Below, in pieces: positions 55,893 through 64,000 of a stretch of 64,000 nucleotides of DNA. The translations under genes were made by a program, and so were the position numbers. How positions within the stretch are numbered: the stretch's first letter is position 1; each line of letters opens with the position of its first letter. The DNA comes from Panax quinquefolius (Eukaryota > Streptophyta > Magnoliopsida > Apiales > Araliaceae), in the NCBI GenBank assembly GCA_020205615.1, contig CM035168.1, positions 10,358,237 to 10,422,236 on the forward strand, in the 5' to 3' direction. Under the pieces are notes generated by a model. The model did not search any database. It saw nothing but the letters and a program-made list of their open reading frames with translations, and was not told the DNA's origin.

Positions 55893-55905
55893 ATCTCCCC
55901 CTATT
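55893..55905 (-). other. Polypurine tract of C1
   Basis: AAATAGGGGGAGAT on the minus strand immediately before the TGTTGAAAG terminus. Confidence 0.85.
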
Positions 55906-56101
55906 TGATGTTGACATAACCAAGGAGATTTGTTGTCATGATTATCAAATTCAATATACAGTTGTAGCAAAGTAAATATGACTTAATATTTCAGTGAACA
56001 GCTAAAATTTCTATAGAATAAGCATGAATTTATTGATGTATGAAAATATATATTACATTTAAGTTTGACTACATCAATAAGAATTAAAATTCAACTTATC
56101 T

Positions 56102-59100
56102 CTATTTCTTTGGCCTTTTACTTCTCGGAAGATTTGCATATTCCTCAGCTCTCCTTTTTCTGCTTGCTTTGTCTCTCCTGGCTAGATCTTCCAGCTCACT
56201 TGGACTTAGTCTTGGATTATGATCATGCCTATTCATGAATGCAGGATCTCCAATTGGCATTCTTAGGCCTGTTGTTGTCACCTCATGAGAGCTGGGAGAA
56301 GGCCTTTGACTTTTTAATGGTTGAGCCATTAAAACTTCCTGCTGATCAGATCGTTGAGTCTGATGGCTGGATCGTGGAGTCTATTGGTGGAATTGCCTTA
56401 CAGGAGGATTCCTTGAAGATTGAATTTGGGATTGACCTCTGCCATTGCCTTGAACTCCTTTCCCTTTATTCTCCCCTTTATATCAGCATCAAGGGTTCGA
56501 ATGTCTTCTGAGAGGCGAGTCACTCCTTGGACAATCCCGTTGAGTTGACTCGAAATTTGAGCAACGTCTTCTCGATTTTCGTTGATCAGAGCTTCAGATC
56601 GAGTTTCCCTTTGTTGAAGACCGGCTAGTATATTGTCAGTCTGTTGTCCATGGCTGACGTAATATTGTTGGAATTCTTTTACGGCAGTTTGCAGATTGAG
56701 GAAGTTCTCCATCATAAGTTTATTCTGAGCTTCCTGAGTGGACTGTAAGACAAGAACAACATCTCCGTGTCTTTTAGCTGCTAGAAAGTGAATGTCATCC
56801 CTGTCCTTTATGCTCTGAATCATTTCCTTGATGAGCTCTTTAAGTTTCTTAGTGAGCGAGAGCTTAGGGAGCTTGGGAGACCATTTGCAGATTGATCATT
56901 GTTGTTAATCTCATCCGAATGAGTTCAAGGTGTTCTTCAAGACTCTCATCGAGTTCCTTGATCACTTTCTTGGACATTGCTGACAAATCGGCTTTGGTGG
57001 GCAGCTCTGAAAGAAGTTCATTTAGTTGGGGAATTTATGAAGGAGGGGGTGTTCTCTTGAATTGATCTTGTAATTAGTAGAGGGCAAGATCAAGGTTGAA
57101 GTATTCATTAGTGGAAGAGGAGGGAATGTCGGGTGTAGGGGCCTGTGTTTGGGTGTCTGGAGTAGGTGGCTCTACGATTTGGGCTTGGGACTCTACAATG
57201 GGGCTAGAGTCTGTAATCATAGAGATGATGGGAGGTGGGCAGATAAAGTTGGTCATATTTGGTTAATCGCCATGAATTTTGGGATTCTCAGAATCGGGAA
57301 TTGATTTAGTGGATGTAGGATCACTTCCAACCATCGTGGGATTTCATAAAATTGACTGAAGGAGGGTGATGGAAAGTGATTAATTCTGAAGAGGGTTGGG
57401 ATAGACAGTACCTCATGTTCATTCTTTGAAGAGGAGTTATTAGTGAGTAACTTCTTGGCAAAGTTAAAATTGCCTGGGAATCCATGAGCTAGCACAGACA
57501 TGGCTAGATATTCTTTGAAGCTCCAAAACATGTGATTCCAGGAGTTTAGAATTTGAGCTTGATGGAAAGACATCATGAGTAGATAGGAGAACAGTTGCTC
57601 ATAGTTAGCCTTTCTATACCCATTAATGCCCACAGCTATGATCTCAACCTCGTCATCTTCGTCCTCTTCTTTGTCTTCGTTCGAAGATTCCACTATATCA
57701 ATGGCTTCATTTTGTTCTTGCTCTAGTTCTCCCTCATTTTTTGCATGAATCTCTTCTTCTGTCATGGGGATATCATGAGCCTCCCCCTCAACATGATCAT
57801 CCTCCTGCTCGATTAGTATCTCCCCCTCAGCTGGAGCATTTTCTAGGATGAGAGCTTTGCATCTCCCTCACCTTAGCTTTATGATTAGAACTTTTGTCTC
57901 CCCTCTTTGGATTTCGCTTTTCGATAGTTCCTTTCAAAGCAGCCCAACTCTTTGTCTTCCTTTTGAGTACTCCTTCATCGACAAGGATATACTTCTTAAC
58001 CAATTTTGTCTTGGTTTTCAGTCGAGCCACGCCTCGTGGACTTTCTCGAGCTTCACTTTATATTCGTTGATCGGCTGTAACATCCGATGCAAAGCAATTT
58101 CCTTGCTCGAGGTGTTCAGTCTGGTCTCTACGATTGGTAGAGACTCTATGATTGAAGAGACAGATGGCCTTTTAGATTTGTGACTGATTTTATTTTTCTT
58201 CTTCAAAGAATTGTGATATGGTAGCTTTATCTTTTTTCGCCTCACACTTCGCCGTTGTTTTCTTCTTAGGATCCTTAGAGTCTCAATGTCAGAGGACTCT
58301 ACAGGTTTATCAATAGTTGATCCTTGGGGTTCTTCTGCCATTCTAGCCTTTAGCTTTCTTTTGCCCTTGCTTTTTCTGATCAGGGCAGTGGGTTCTTCCT
58401 TGTTAGTTTCTTCTTCTTCTTCTTCAGTCTCCCTGACAACTAACATATTCCCTGGAATCCCTGATTCCTTTGCATTAGCAGTCCTACCACTGGACTTAAA
58501 CATCATTCACATGTTTTTAGCTGGATTCTTTTTCCAGTTCTTAAACAATTGCTGGGTCATTCTTCTGTTCAGATTTATTTGTTCACCTTCATCATCCTCA
58601 ATTTTATCGCCCAAGGCGGACTGTAGAATAATGTTAATGAATCGCCCGTAGAGCATCTTCCCAGTGCTTTTTGATTTCTTCGATCTAAGAATCCATTTTC
58701 CAATCCATTCAAGTAGTAGAGCTCCATAGTTAAACAGTCATGAGCTTGAGTTGTACCTCATTTACAGAATCGTGGTCTGAGCTTTTGCAGCATATGCATT
58801 TTTTGACAATGTGAGCTAAAAATTCGTACCTTTGAGGAAACTCCTTCTTGCATCCTTTGACAGAGGGGAATTTCTTGTGATGCATCCTTTTAAGTCCCTC
58901 ATAGAAATCTATGCCATCTATGAACGAGTACCCTTCAGATTTGAAACCTAGGGCTAGGTTGATATCCTCAGCCTTCAGCTTGATTTCCACATCCATGACT
59001 TTAGTGGTGATGACGTCGTTTTCGAACACACTATTCATGTAGAATTCTTTTACTAGCTTAGGGTAGATCAATGTGGCCGTACCCAGAGCTTCTTCGAGAC

Positions 59101-59203
59101 CAACCTTCTTTATTAATGATAGAGTTTTGTGAAATTTGGGTTCAGCAGTTTTGAACTCATTAAAATAGAGTCTGTAGCCAAAGATGACGTTGGAGGTTGC
59201 CAT
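56102..59203 (-). pseudogene. C1 extra ORF (envelope-like position), broken
   Basis: This is a degenerate reading region of about 1000 codons on the element's strand, between pol and 3' LTR. ATG at 59203 (MATSNVIFGYRLYFNEF). The N-terminal part (59203-58730) has LIYPKLVKEFYMNSVFEND and AEDINLALGFKSEGYSF, resembling the putative plant-transposon protein region found with many plant retroelements. The middle (58506-57827) alternates acidic (EEEEEE) and basic (RRKQRRSVRRKKIK) runs; 57765-57253 begins with an acidic stretch (EDKEEDEDDE). The part at 56823-56398 is heptad-like and probably coiled coil. The last 56329-56102 ends RRDKASRKRRAEEY and PRSKRPKK, NLS-like. No signal peptide or clear membrane segment is visible. 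At least seven frame changes separate eight open pieces. Function unknown. Confidence 0.65.
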
Positions 59204-59982
59204 TGATTTCTTTGCAAAGTGTATGGTTGATTGAGCTTTCTTGATAGTTTAGGGTTTCTTCTTACAGAGATAGGGAGAGAGATAAGCTTTTGAACTTCTG
59301 ATTTCAAAAAAGAGCCTTCAAATGGTACAAGTAACTTCCCTCTCTCCATTTTACTTAGTGGGACAGGTGTCGAATTCTGCTTGGCTCTACAAATCTAACT
59401 GAGGAGGATTGTACTAAATTGCCCATAACTCCTTCTGAGCTAATATGTTCTTCAGAAGGGCTACGATCGTTGAGATGGTCCTTGGAATCGTCGAGTCTAT
59501 TCTACGTTTATTGAGTCTGCTCATCCATCATCGAGTCTGCTCAAAGCATCGTCGTGGTTCGAGCCGCAATTATCGAGTCCGAATCGCGATCGCCGAGTCT
59601 CAATGAATCATCGAGTCTGACAGAGTCCTTGTGATGAACTTTAGACTTAGCATTCTTCTTGGTTTAAGGTAACTCAGGAAGGGCCAACCTCATTGAATGA
59701 ATCAAGGGTTAGGTTTGTCCCTGAGGCGCTTATCAGAGAGATTGCTTTGTTTTGTTGAACTTTCGTCATCACAGGATGCTCTTTTGTTTTGTTGATAGAA
59801 TTCTGCTATCGTTGAGTCTGCACCGTGATCGTTGAGTTTGCACTGTGATCGTTGAGTCTGCACTGCGATCGTTGTCTTTTATGACACTTCAGTTCTACGA
59901 TCGTGGACTTCCTTTGATCATGTCTATGATTTTGATCATAGCCTTTAAATATGTATAGTTAGCACAAACTAGAGCATACTTT
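59204..59982 (-). other. C1 spacer between pol and extra ORF
   Basis: No gene is seen apart from a short frame (59113-59349) overlapping the extra ORF start. It is rich in (A/G)TCG(T/C/A)(T/C)GAGTCTG motifs: about ten copies between 59465 and 59875, the last three in tandem. It could hold a promoter or splice signals for the extra ORF, but none is identifiable. Confidence 0.5.
59808..59875. repeat. 20-bp tandem repeat
   Basis: Three full copies plus a partial of ATCGTTGAGTCTGCACYGYG (plus strand), with one to three differences between copies. Confidence 0.85.
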
Positions 59983-60870
59983 TCATGGTTGTAAGTTAAG
60001 CATGCCTAGCTCACTTATTAACTTGTTAAATCTGGATTCATCTAGAGGTTTTGTAAAGACATCAGCAAGTTGGTTTTCAGTAGGGATATATTGTAAAGAT
60101 ATAGTTCCATTTTGCACATGATCCCTAATGAAGTGATACCTTATTTCTATATGCTTAATCCTAAAATGCATGACGTGATTATGAGTTATTGCAATGCACT
60201 TGTGTTATCACAGTTGAATAGGTATGGATTTGAATTCAAACCCATAATCGCTAACTCGATTTTTCATCCATAGATCTCGAAAGTAAGAAAGTAAGCCAAA
60301 TGCCAAGAAAGAATGTATTCAAACTTTCTACAGTTCAAGTAGATATCGAATTTTGCTTTTGCTAAACCAGACACAAGTTTGTTTTCTAGAAATTAACAAA
60401 GTGCCATCGGTACTCTTTTCTATCTATTTTGCAGCTTGCAAAATCAGCATCTGTGTATCTTGTTAATTCAAATGAGGATTCCTTGGGATACCAAAGCCCC
60501 AAGTGAGGTGTACCTTGAGATACCTGAAAATCCTCTATACAGCAATTAAATGAGATTCTTTAGGATTAGCCTAAAATCTAGCACAAATGCATGTTGCAAA
60601 CATTATATCTGGTCTACAGGCAGTTAGATATAAAAGAGAGCCTATCATACCTCTGTATTAAGTTATATCAATACTTCTACCTTTTTCATCTTTGTCAAGT
60701 TTGGTTCATAGGAGAGCAATTGGGGTTTTTCATGGGAGAGGTCGATTCCATGCCATACTTCTTAAGTAAGTCTTTAATGTACTTGGCTTGGTTTATGAAG
60801 ATTCCTTCATCAGTCTGCTTTACTTGTAGTCCAAGGAAGAAATTTAGCTCACCCATCATGCTCATTTCAA
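59983..60870 (-). pseudogene. C1 RT C-terminus and RNase H (broken)
   Basis: Minus strand, from 60870 down: the GMIGSLLYLTACRPDIMFA block near 60590-60660, FRYLKVHLTWG near 60490-60530, and the RNase H end AITHNHVMHFRIKHIEIRYH with FIRDHVQNG at 60090-60200. Then comes TENQLADVFTKPLDESRF, the usual last block of Copia RNase H, and a stop at 59983. The CDN triplet before AITHNH is broken by stops. Confidence 0.78.
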
Positions 60871-61470
60871 ACTTGCTCTACATAAGCTTGGAGAATCTCT
60901 TGCATAATTTTTCATCAGTAGATCCAAAAATAATGTCATCAACGTATATTTGAACTAATAAGACTTTATCTTTATGCTTTCTAAGAAATAGTGTGGTATC
61001 TACTCTACCTCTAGTGAACCCATTTTCAATAAGAAAGTTAGTTAGTGTTTCATACCATGCTCTAGGTGCTTGTTTAAGACCATATAAGGCTTTGTCTAAT
61101 CTAAAGACATAATTAGAAAGAGATGGATTGATGAAACTTGGAGGTTGCTCTACATAGACTTCTTCTTGAAGTTCACCATTCAAGAATGCACTTTTGACAT
61201 CCATCTGAAAGACCTTGAATTTCATGTGAGCAGCAAAGGCAAGGAATATTCTGATGGCTTCTAGTCCGCAACAGTAAATGTCTCATCGTAGTCAATGCCT
61301 TCTTCTTGAGAGTAGCCCTTGGCCACTAGTCTTGCCTTATTCCTGGTTATTACTCCATCTTCATCCATCTTGATTCTGAAGACCCACTTGGTTCCAATAA
61401 CAAGATGATCCTTTGGTCTTGGTACCAATCTCCATACTTTGCTTCTTTCAAACTAATTAAGTTCTTCTTG
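60871..61470 (-). pseudogene. C1 reverse transcriptase (partly open)
   Basis: The start block VFRIKMDEDGVITRNKARLV and AKGYSQEEGIDYDETF lies at 61280-61400, broken once near 61260. The open frame 61225-60878 has VFQMDVKSAFLNGELQEEVY (first catalytic Asp), LDKALYGLKQAPRAWY and VLLVQIYVDDIIFGSTDEKL (YVDD intact). It copies element RNA into cDNA. The key aspartates are kept although the frame is disrupted around them. Confidence 0.85.
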
Positions 61471-62085
61471 CATGGCCTCTATCTAGCTGGAGTCTTCCAT
61501 AGCATCCTCTATCTTCTTAGGTTTCATTTGTGACAGGAAGCTTAGATAAAAGCATTCATTTTGGGTGGCAGCTCTTATTTTGACTCTTGCACTCAGATCT
61601 CCAATGATTAGATCTTGAGTGTGATCTCTTGCCCATCTGCTTCCTATTGGGACATATGGTCTTATGCCTTCTTGTCTTAGATCTTCAAGATCTATTTCTT
61701 CTTCTTGGTGTGGAGGTTCATTGTCTGGAATAGGCCTCTCTACGATCTCATTTTCTTACTCAATGATTTCACTATCTGGCGCTACAATTGTAGTGTTGAG
61801 CTCAACGACCTCGTTCGTAGTGTTTGAACTGTTGGTCGTAGTGTCTTGAAGCACTGTTTTGTCTGAGTTTGTCTCATCAAAGATGATGTGAATCGAGACT
61901 TCAACACTCAGTGTCTTCTTGTTAAACACTCTGTAGGCCTTACTGTCTGTGGCATATCCAAGAAAGATTCCTTCGTCTGACTTTGGTTGAAACTTTGTCA
62001 AGTACTGCTTTCCATTGTTGAGAATGTAGCATGCACAACCGAAAACATGAAAGTAGCTGACACTTGGCTTTCTTCCTTTCCACAA
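61471..62085 (-). pseudogene. C1 integrase C-terminal region and linker to RT
   Basis: Frame 62085-61756 reads KPSVSYFHVFGCACYILNNG, KFQPKSDEGIFLGYATDSKA and YRVFNKKTLSVEVSIHIIFD, the conserved Copia block after the integrase core. It then runs into an acidic, threonine/asparagine-rich linker with IVAPDSEIIE. 61756-61471 is a low-conservation linker with stops. Confidence 0.83.
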
Positions 62086-62600
62086 TTCATAAGGAGTCTT
62101 CTTAATCGTAGAGTGTATGAGTGATCTGTTCTGAGTGTAGCATGCAAGTGTTGATGACTTTTACGCCCGTAAGTATTCAGAAGATGGGTCGCGCTAGTAG
62201 AGTTCTTTCAGCCTCTATTAATTTCATGTTCTTTCTCTCAGCTACTCCATTTTGTTGGGGATTTCATGGAGCTAAGAAGTTGTGACTAATGCCATTGTCT
62301 GTGCAGAATTGGTCCATTTTTGAGAAGTCGAATTCCCTGCCATGATCACTCCTTTTAGCCTTGATTTTCTCTCCTTTCTCGTTTATCACCAGCTTGAACA
62401 TCTTGATCAGTTGGGAGCTTGTTTCATCCTTTGAGGTTAGAAAGAACACCCATGTAAATCTGGTGTAGTCGTCGACTACGACCAGAGAGTATCTCTTTCC
62501 TCCAAGGCTCGTCGTTGGAATTGGCCCAAAAAGATCCATGTGTAGCAACTGCAGAGGCTTGTCAATTGAGTTGGTAATTTTGCTTCGAATGAGCTCGGTC
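62086..62600 (-). pseudogene. C1 integrase core
   Basis: LQLLHMDLFGPIPTTSLGGK (first D), YSLVVVDDYTRFTWVFFLTS, KRSDHGREFDFSKMDQFCTD (second D) and, after a stop, NPQQNGVAERKN (catalytic E). The DD35E set can therefore be traced. The frame 62743-62264 is open up to FLAP, where CGA/CGG appears to have become TGA; a frameshift follows near 62180. Confidence 0.83.
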
Positions 62601-62900
62601 CGCTTTCCAAGTTGACAGGCATTGCACGACCTTTCTTTAACGAAGTTGAACTTGGGTAAGCCTGCAACTAGATCTTTTGAAGCTAATTTGGACATGCTTT
62701 TGAAGTTGAGATGAGATAATCTTCGATGCCATAGCCAGCTCATTTCTTCAAATGTTTTAACCAGAAAGCATATAGTCTCGTCTGAGCTTAGTTGTCCAAG
62801 GTTTACTGTGTAGACATTTCTTTCTCTTATTCTGGTTAACTTTATAGCAGATGTTTTCTGGTCTCAGACTTGACATTGATTGTCGAGGAATGTTACTTGA
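62601..62900 (-). pseudogene. C1 GAG-pre-integrase and integrase zinc finger
   Basis: MSWLWHRRLSHLNFKSMSKL supplies the two histidines and RSCNACQLGKRTE the two cysteines of the HHCC zinc finger. The open frame starts at 62743. The stretch 62744-62860 between this and the protease part has stops. Confidence 0.82.
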
Positions 62901-63125
62901 TGACCCTTGTCGCAGAGTTGGCTAATGCTTAGAAGATTATGTTGTAGTCCTTCCACATAGGCCACTTTGCTGAAGGATACTGCACCATTTCCAGCTGAGC
63001 CATATCCTCTTGTCTTTCTAGAGCCGTTGTCACCAAAGATGACCAAGGGACCCTCCTTCTCTATGTAGTTAGACAGAAGGGCTTTGTTCCTAGTCATGTG
63101 CCTTGAGCATCCACCGTCCGATACG
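62901..63125 (-). pseudogene. C1 protease region (DSG motif altered)
   Basis: The usual Copia catalytic block DSGCSRHMTG reads SDGGCSRHMTRNKALL near 63060-63120: DSG has become DGG. Downstream LVIFGDNGSRKTRGYGSAGN and VAYVEGLQHNLLSISQLCDK are the normal blocks between protease and integrase (62864-63097). Confidence 0.78.
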
Positions 63126-64000
63126 TGTTGTGATCGTGGAGCTCTTTTCCCGTAGTAACATTAAACCTTCATTTTGGTACCCATACTTGCATGGGTCCTA
63201 CTTTGTTAATGCCCTTGGGGACCCAAAATCGCTTGATTTTGGGTCTCATATGCATGGAATTATAATGACATTTTGCGACCTTTGTATTAACTTCAGAAAG
63301 CACACAAAACATTTAATATGATGCATGTTTGTGTGTGTGTGAAAATTCTTCCTCCATTTGGACTTTTGTGGGTTATTGGTCATCCTACTTTTAAGCTGGT
63401 ATTCCTTCTTCCATGTGTCCTTGTGTTTAATGATTTGTGAGGAGTATACCTTACTTCTACTGTACCTTCCCAATTGGTTCGTAGAGCTGATCTTACTAGA
63501 CTCTACGATCCTTCGAGGTTGGTGAGTAGTGACTGGGTTACTCTTCTCTTTTCTGAAACCCAGACCTGCATGAGATCCCTTTTTCTTAAGAATATGGATT
63601 AAATTAGTTGAGCAGGGTTCGACAGGCTCATCCTTCTGTGAGTATTTCACAAATGTAATGCCTCTACTAAAGCTTAAGGCATTACTAGTGCTAATTTTCT
63701 TTACTTTTTCCACACATGGCTCTGAGGTAGATTCCCCAATGCCTAACCCTGTTCTATCAGAGACACTTCTCTGGGTTGAGATTAGGGAGTCCATGGATGA
63801 AGAGGATTTATTCCATGTAGAGATTGTCTTTTCTAGATCCTCAATTTTAGAGGTTAGACTTGACTCTCTTTATGCATTTAGCTCATTTATTTGTTTTAAG
63901 AGCTTATTCTCAGCTTCAAACTTGGAGAGAGAATCAGTACTTAGAAGGGCTGTTTCCAGTTCTTCTTGAACTTTTTCTTTCTCCTTTTGAAGAAGTGAAT
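63126..64000 (-). pseudogene. C1 gag C-terminal part (partial)
   Basis: Near the protease the minus strand reads RPKIKRFWVPKGINKVGPMQ then VWVPK, the typical SIRE-type gag-pol junction, with a frame change near 63245. Upstream, 63794-63246 is open and basic, with CFVC at the zinc-knuckle position (near 63290-63310) but the rest of the knuckle out of frame. 63795-64000 continues with stops and a Leu/Glu-rich, probably coiled-coil sequence. The gene continues beyond the window. Confidence 0.7.

Larger units (their letters stand above)
54798..64000 (-). mobile_element. C1: SIRE/Maximus-type Ty1/Copia element, minus strand, cut by window end
   Basis: The Copia order (protease, integrase, RT, RNase H) is read on the minus strand from 64000 downwards. 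The SIRE/Maximus assignment rests on the GGGGGAGATTGTTG polypurine-LTR junction, the large internal region, an extra ORF between pol and 3' LTR, and the gag-pol junction block (GPMQVWVPK) before the protease. The 5' LTR and primer site lie beyond the window. The outer edge of the 3' LTR (54798) directly abuts the end of the T3 LTR. All frames have breaks. Confidence 0.83.

Noticed and set aside
56239..56511. Plus-strand frames inside C1 (56239-56511, 57848-58183, 58286-58651, 60591-60953, 63658-63969)
   Set aside because: They are shadows opposite the minus-strand extra ORF, pol and gag, which show the recognisable motifs.
1..64000. tRNA, rRNA, small RNA or intact host genes
   Set aside because: No cloverleaf-like or rRNA-like sequence and no non-transposon coding pattern was recognised on either strand; a tRNA or gene predictor was not run.

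Overview
This window looks like intergenic DNA from a flowering plant, very probably a eudicot. It is AT-rich and contains almost nothing but long-terminal-repeat (LTR) retrotransposons nested in and truncated by one another. I see no host gene, tRNA or rRNA. The species cannot be read from the sequence. Element names used here (T1-T3, NA1-NA3, C1) are mine.

Layout. 1-984 is a fragment of a Tat-type Ty3/Gypsy gag, followed by a 100-N assembly gap (985-1084). From 1085 to 54797 everything except about 450 bases belongs to one group of Ty3/Gypsy chromoviruses of the Tekay/Del type. The evidence is long LTRs (about 2.4-3.4 kb), TGTRAGACC...YGTCACA termini, an initiator-Met-tRNA-like primer site (TGGTATCAAAGC), a single gag-PR-RT-RH-IN polyprotein order and a chromodomain-like tail. 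Coding-complete but broken copies are T1 (minus, 1085-9330), T2 (minus, 35735-46233) and T3 (plus, 46234-54797, the best preserved). Between them lie three internally deleted copies: NA1 (plus, 16420-19847), NA2 (plus, split into 19848-20092 and 28740-33806) and NA3 (minus, 20093-28739). These keep gag, protease and the extreme C-terminus of integrase but lack RT, most of RNase H, the integrase core and the chromodomain core. They share deletion scars, so they look like one non-autonomous family. Loose LTR pieces fill the rest, including a 4.4-kb inverted LTR pair at 12020-16419.

54798-64000 is a minus-strand Ty1/Copia element (C1) of the SIRE/Maximus type, cut by the window end. Read in its own direction it has gag tail, protease, GAG-pre-integrase, integrase, RT, RNase H, a repeat-bearing spacer, a broken extra ORF of about 1000 codons in the envelope-like position, polypurine tract and 3' LTR.

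How the parts work together. T-type elements would have supplied RT and integrase. The NA elements kept LTRs, primer site, gag and PR, the set expected of a parasite mobilised in trans. All pol genes here are broken, so nothing in the window looks able to move by itself. Many differences between copies sit at CG-containing sites, so some frameshifts may be basecalling errors in methylated DNA rather than true decay.
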